In this document: one piece after another, positions 59,831-64,000 of the stretch | Position numbering within the stretch: the stretch's first letter is position 1 | Layout of the letters: each line of letters opens with the position of its first letter | Source: Xiphias gladius | Lineage: Eukaryota > Chordata > Actinopteri > Istiophoriformes > Xiphiidae | Assembly (NCBI RefSeq): GCF_016859285.1 | Contig: NC_053419.1 | Location: 9,396,501-9,460,500 of the forward strand | Direction: 5' to 3' | DNA: 64,000 bases | Translations under genes and position numbers: made by a program | The notes under the pieces: generated by a model | Seen by the model: only the letters and a program-made list of their open reading frames with translations | What the model was told of the DNA's origin: nothing | The model's database searches: none

Positions 59831-61200
59831 GAGTATAGTATATATATTTAGAGTATATTCTAAACATTTAGAAAAGGAGATTTAGAAAGGAGAAGGTGTG
59901 TTTTTATAATCAAGACAAGGTAAAAAACGTCTAAATTTTGCTCCTAGTAAGCTCATTTTAACCCTGTGGGTGTCTAAAAAAGACAGATACTTGACCAAAA
60001 GCCTTCATGCAAGAACAACAGGAGTCACTGTACACATTCTTATTGTAACATGCAATCTTCATGTTTTTGCTTCAATTTAAGGATAACTTTGTGTTATGGG
60101 TTGAGTAATTGTTTAATAAAAAAACCTTATGGACTTGTGAAATCCTTTCAAAACCCTATTGGTTATGAAGAAAATCACTGTCGTCAAGACTCGTTCCTAA
60201 TTCCTGAGAAAAAATTGATGCAACAACATGCAATCAATGCTGTTCCAGGAAAAAAAGAAAAATCCCATAAATTACCACTCTGCCTTTGTGTTGAAATGTA
60301 AACACTAACGCTGACAGTTAATACCTGTGTTTATAGATTTACTCAAACTCAGGTATAGTTGCAGAGCTAGTTTTTGCATGAATGTTTAGGACCAGGTATA
60401 TTTACCTGAGCAGGTCTGTATGAATGGTCCACTTTTTAGATACAAACTTTTGTCACTAAAAGTGGCACTAAGAACTATAACAGGTTTACAAACTAACTGA
60501 AATCTTTGAAGCTTACCACCAGAACATGAACCCACCACCAATAACTGATTAACCCCATTTTTTTTTTACTTCATTACCACACAACAATAACACAACTTTA
60601 ATGAAAAATGAAAGCTGCACTAGTCAATATATGAAATAGTCATCCCAATGATTATATGTAATGTGAAACAGGTTTCTTAGAATTAAAATTACCATCCAAC
60701 TCCGCAGTTTTCATCGGTGCTAGGGAGCTTTTTAGCGACTTTCGGCTCATTGTTTTGGTTTTCTGGCCCGCGACCCCTGCTCTCACCACCAAAGCGAATG
60801 AATGACTGCAGCTTTGAATCAACAAAAATATTATGGAATTAACTGCGTGGGAGCAAACTTTAAGCAAATTTCAAGATGCCACACGTTCTGGTTTTCATAC
60901 AGTGCTGAAATGAATGGCAGGTAGGAAAAAAACTCAACTGCAGTGGGCAGTAATGATTTTGGGGCAAATGAATATGCTCAATACTGCTATGCTATTTTTC
61001 ATCACTCTCTAGGTCACAACTTATTCTAACTATTGAACAGCTAATAGCTATAGAAGAGCTCATTTTCGTGTCAGTTGAAGGGTTAAACTGTGTGTTGCGA
61101 TGGATATCGTGAATCCTCATAGCAATCCTCACTTACGTACATCATTTACACCATAAAAGTAACCACACATTGCAACAGCTTAGGAGCTTACACTTTTACA
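59831..61200. other. AT-rich DNA upstream of the right-hand promoter
   Basis: No gene, repeat family or RNA gene recognised. The frames present are short and without protein resemblance. Confidence 0.5.
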
Positions 61201-61204
61201 CACT

Positions 61205-61540
61205 CTTGATTTTTCAGGCCGCACACTCGAACACATTCCGCGAGGAAACCTTACACCTTCCACAGCTCAGCTCTCCAACAAAAACATTCGCCGCCTCTGG
61301 CTGCGGTTGAAAAGAGAGGACTCGAGGGGCGGCGAGCCGGCCAACCAGACTCGCCGGTGAGTTCGATTTTCCGACTCCTCCGCCGCTATTGGCCCGGGCC
61401 ATCCCTCGAGGCACCCGCCCCCGTGCGGCGATTGGTGGGTTTTCCCGGCTCCGTGGAAGTCATTTGAATACGCCTCGCTTTGTGGCTCGTCGCGGCGGTG
61501 CTGGCTCAAATTGAGCCAAATATCGGGAGCGGAGATACAC
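61205..61540 (+). promoter_or_regulatory. CpG-rich promoter of a downstream plus-strand gene
   Basis: This is the clearest CpG-dense stretch of the window. It has inverted CCAAT boxes (ATTGG) at 61388-61392 and 61431-61435, GC boxes at 61326-61332 and 61412-61422, and a TTTGAA word at 61463-61468. There is no TATA box. A consensus 5' splice site lies about 200 bases downstream, so transcription most likely starts around 61,480-61,600. Confidence 0.65.
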
Positions 61541-61736
61541 AATGGGGCCGAGCGCAGCACGAACACACTGCTGAAAGGCTTGTCCGTCTGTTACACACCG
61601 TGCACCTTTGGTCGTGGCGTCGGGGCAGACTTAAGCAGCGGAAATTACAAATAGTTTGGATAGTCTCGCTTTTCTTTTTCGACTGATTCTGTCAGTGAGA
61701 AATTGCGTTCGGTCACTGAGCCGCATCACTTAAGAG
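61541..61736 (+). other. Noncoding first exon of an unidentified downstream gene
   Basis: The CpG-rich stretch ends at AAGAG|gtaagtt, with gt at 61737-61738, a near-perfect 5' splice site. No long frame starts here. The only early ATG (61542) opens a 10-codon upstream frame ending TGA at 61574. The coding exons of this gene must lie beyond the window, so the gene cannot be named. Confidence 0.55.
61542..61574 (+). other. Possible upstream open reading frame (10 codons)
   Basis: ATG GGG CCG AGC ... TGC TGA within the predicted leader. The context cacaATGG is reasonable. It matters only if transcription starts upstream of 61542. Confidence 0.3.
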
Positions 61737-62341
61737 GTAAGTTACGCAGGATGTGGGTGATGTGATCACACATAGAAACAATAAATATTATTCTTGTCGA
61801 AATTATGGTTCACGGCCAGAAAATTATTATTTTTTCAATGGATTGAAATCTGTTATGTAACTCTTGGGGGTGTTTAATAGTTTCATATTAATACACTTTA
61901 CAGTGCTAAATTAACGTTTACAGTCACAAAAAATGGTGTTTACAAGGTTTATTTCATTTCATTTAAGTATTTAGCATCACTAAGAATCTTTATAATTTAG
62001 CTTTAACTCAAGTTATAACAAACCTAATTTTTTTTAATGCAACTTTTAAGTCAGAAAATCTTGTGAACTCGAAAGCTTATGTTTATTCTTGTGTTATGTA
62101 ACAAACCAGTGCAAAAATGATCCTCTCTGAAAGCTTTTACCTTCCTCATAGCCACATTTGTTGTTGTTATTGTTTACCACCCATATGAGTTATTATTAGG
62201 CTGGCTGACAGACACAAAAACATTACTCGCCAGCACCTGTGATGGGACTGTGGTTGCACAGCATGGCTTTTTCACAGTACGCTTTTACTTTTACTGTGTT
62301 ATGAGTCAGTTAGAAGCCCATAATGTGGAACAGGCATGGTG

Positions 62342-62344
<3 letters not shown>

Positions 62345-62387
<43 letters not shown>

Positions 62388-62447
62388 TGTGTGTGTGAGA
62401 GAGAGAGGGAGAGAATAACAGATTGTGTGTGTGTGTGTGTGTGTGTC
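62345..62447. repeat. Compound (GT)n microsatellite
   Basis: A (GT)n run of about 20 units, a (GA)n-like stretch, then a second GT run of about 12 units. Confidence 0.92.
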
Positions 62448-62963
62448 TGTAGGGGAAAGAAAAAATAATGACAGAACGTGCGTGTGTGTACTTCTGCCCA
62501 AACAGACTCTAAAAAGCTTGAATCATCTCTTTCTCTGTCCAAACACCTCTTAAAATAAACCACCAGTCCCTTCACCTGCTGAAATTAATGCCTCAGTTTG
62601 CCTAAATTAAATCAAATTACCTGGTTTAACTAATATAATATTTGACACAAATGCAGTCTGGGAAGCACAAGCAACATCTGGGACGTCAACTGGTCTAAAA
62701 CCAATCAAATCCATTTGTTTTACCGGTTAAAGCTACTTATTCCAACATTAATCTTAATATGAAATGTTCCCATTGGGCTGTGAGGCAGGTTTATGAGATC
62801 TGTAGGTTTATAGACTTAAAATTTTTCATAAATATGTGTGCGTGTGAGAGTGAAAACCCCTTACACTAGCTTATGTTTATAGCAGCAGAGGAGATAATGT
62901 GTCTTTATCCTTTCTGACTCTAGGTTAATACTGTACTAGCCTACCAGATTATACAGGGGTCAG

Positions 62964-62989
62964 GTGTGTACGTGTGTGTACGTGTGTGT

Positions 62990-63062
<73 letters not shown>
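62964..63062. repeat. (GT)n microsatellite with gtgtgtac leader units
   Basis: Three 10-base units (gtgtgtacgt type) lead into a pure GT run of about 33 units. Confidence 0.94.
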
Positions 63063-63064
<2 letters not shown>

Positions 63065-64000
63065 TGTGTGGCTCTATACACTTATAACCCTGTTTGTGTA
63101 GAGCCTACACACACGCTGCATACAAGTATGCAGTGTGTGTGGGGGAAAAAAGATGAGAACATGTCCAGCAGTCAGTCAGTTGTATTCCACATATCTCTCC
63201 AGTCAATCTGAGTGTGGTCTCTGTCCGTATCCGGCTCTGTTGCCCGTTCATCAGATTTAGGTGCAGGTGCGGGGTTTTACAGTGGCTAGCGGGTCCAAGC
63301 GTCTGGTGTTTTCTAAGGGGCTGCAGGCCTAATCTGACCCATACGCTTAGTTGAGCGCGAGCGGAGCAATTTGTTTGAGCTCTGTGATGTTTCCTCCTAC
63401 TTTGGTTTGGGTCGTTTGGTCAGGTGACGATGACGCTTAACGTCTGGTGTTTCGTGGCGCGGGGAGGATGAGAACTGTCGTGCAGTTTGTGAGAGTGTAG
63501 TCTTTAGCAAAGTACAGGAAAGCAGCCTCAAAACACCTTGGATTATGGGTGTATAAAGATGAAAACAGCTTTGTATGCACGGAGAGCCAAGTAGAACAAA
63601 ATAACCTCTGGGCTGATGCGCATTTTCAGCGGATCATTCATATATTTGTTGACTAGTATGAACACAGCAGACGAAGACAAGTCCATTCAGTAAGTGGACT
63701 GAAGTCAGATTTGTTGGCTTCTGGGAGACCCAAATGTTAGAATGAGCCTGGGACTCATTCCCAGAAGGAATTAGACAAGTGTATACAGCATTTACACCAC
63801 ATGCATCTTAAAATGACCAAAGAAAAGAAAAAACATACGCACAACCTGGCTGAAGTCTCACTGCAGCATACCCAGACTTGGAGTATTGATCTGGGCTTTA
63901 CTTTTTCAGAAAAATGAAATATAAGATTTAGCCCCACTCCCCAGCACTATATTTTTTGTAAAGTCCTTCATCAGAACCTTGTAATTTCAACGGAAGAATC

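Larger units (their letters stand above)
61737..64000 (+). other. Start of intron 1 of the right-hand gene, with microsatellites
   Basis: No further exon could be supported. It contains (GT)n at 62345-62386, a second run at about 62423-62447, and a long run at about 62998-63062 preceded by three gtgtgtac units. A moderately CpG-containing part at about 63,220-63,480 might hold another regulatory site. Confidence 0.5.

Noticed and set aside
1..64000. CRISPR arrays, phage, IS elements, operons, viral genes or a novel defence-type system
   Set aside because: None is visible. The window is intron-containing vertebrate DNA and its repeats are microsatellites and SINE/MITE-like elements.

Overview
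The window looks like ray-finned (teleost, probably percomorph) fish nuclear DNA. Introns have GT/GC-AG borders, (AC)n/(GT)n arrays are long and frequent, and several interspersed repeats are of a kind I know from percomorph genomes. Nothing bacterial, viral or CRISPR-like is present. I assembled three complete protein-coding genes exon by exon. There is also the 3' end of a fourth gene at the left edge and the promoter plus untranslated first exon of a fifth near the right edge.

Layout. 1-~720 (+): last coding exon and 3' UTR of an unidentified gene. ~1,030-~5,900 (-): a CCDC106-family coiled-coil nuclear protein (five sure coding exons, 488 aa). 5,927-6,101: a large (TTATA)n pentanucleotide array between this gene and the next, which are transcribed away from each other. 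8,314-15,579 (+): an SH3-PX-BAR sorting nexin of the SNX18/SNX33 type (four coding exons, 557 aa), closest to SNX18. 19,342-40,238 (-): a full-length CSPG4/NG2-type transmembrane proteoglycan (22 coding exons, 2,556 aa: signal peptide, two laminin-G domains, CSPG repeats, one transmembrane helix, C-terminal PDZ ligand QYWV). ~40,240-61,200: about 21 kb with no coding exon I can support, holding microsatellites, repeats and some possible regulatory DNA. ~61,200-61,736 (+): CpG-rich promoter and noncoding exon 1 of a downstream gene, followed by intron to the end of the window.

Functional relations. The sorting nexin (endocytic membrane remodelling) and the proteoglycan (cell surface, pericyte/progenitor marker family) are convergent neighbours with 3' ends about 0.5 kb apart. 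In mammals CSPG4 sits next to SNX33. Here the nexin is SNX18-like, so the pair may be the other duplicate of an ancient SNX18/33-CSPG4 block, that is snx18 plus a cspg4b-type paralogue lost in mammals. I found no new biological system. The most interesting points are this paralogue question, the finely split exon structures, a GC-AG intron, a perfect 17-bp-arm hairpin, and a right-hand promoter with NF-Y/CHR-like organisation. All family assignments come from recognising sequence; no search was run.
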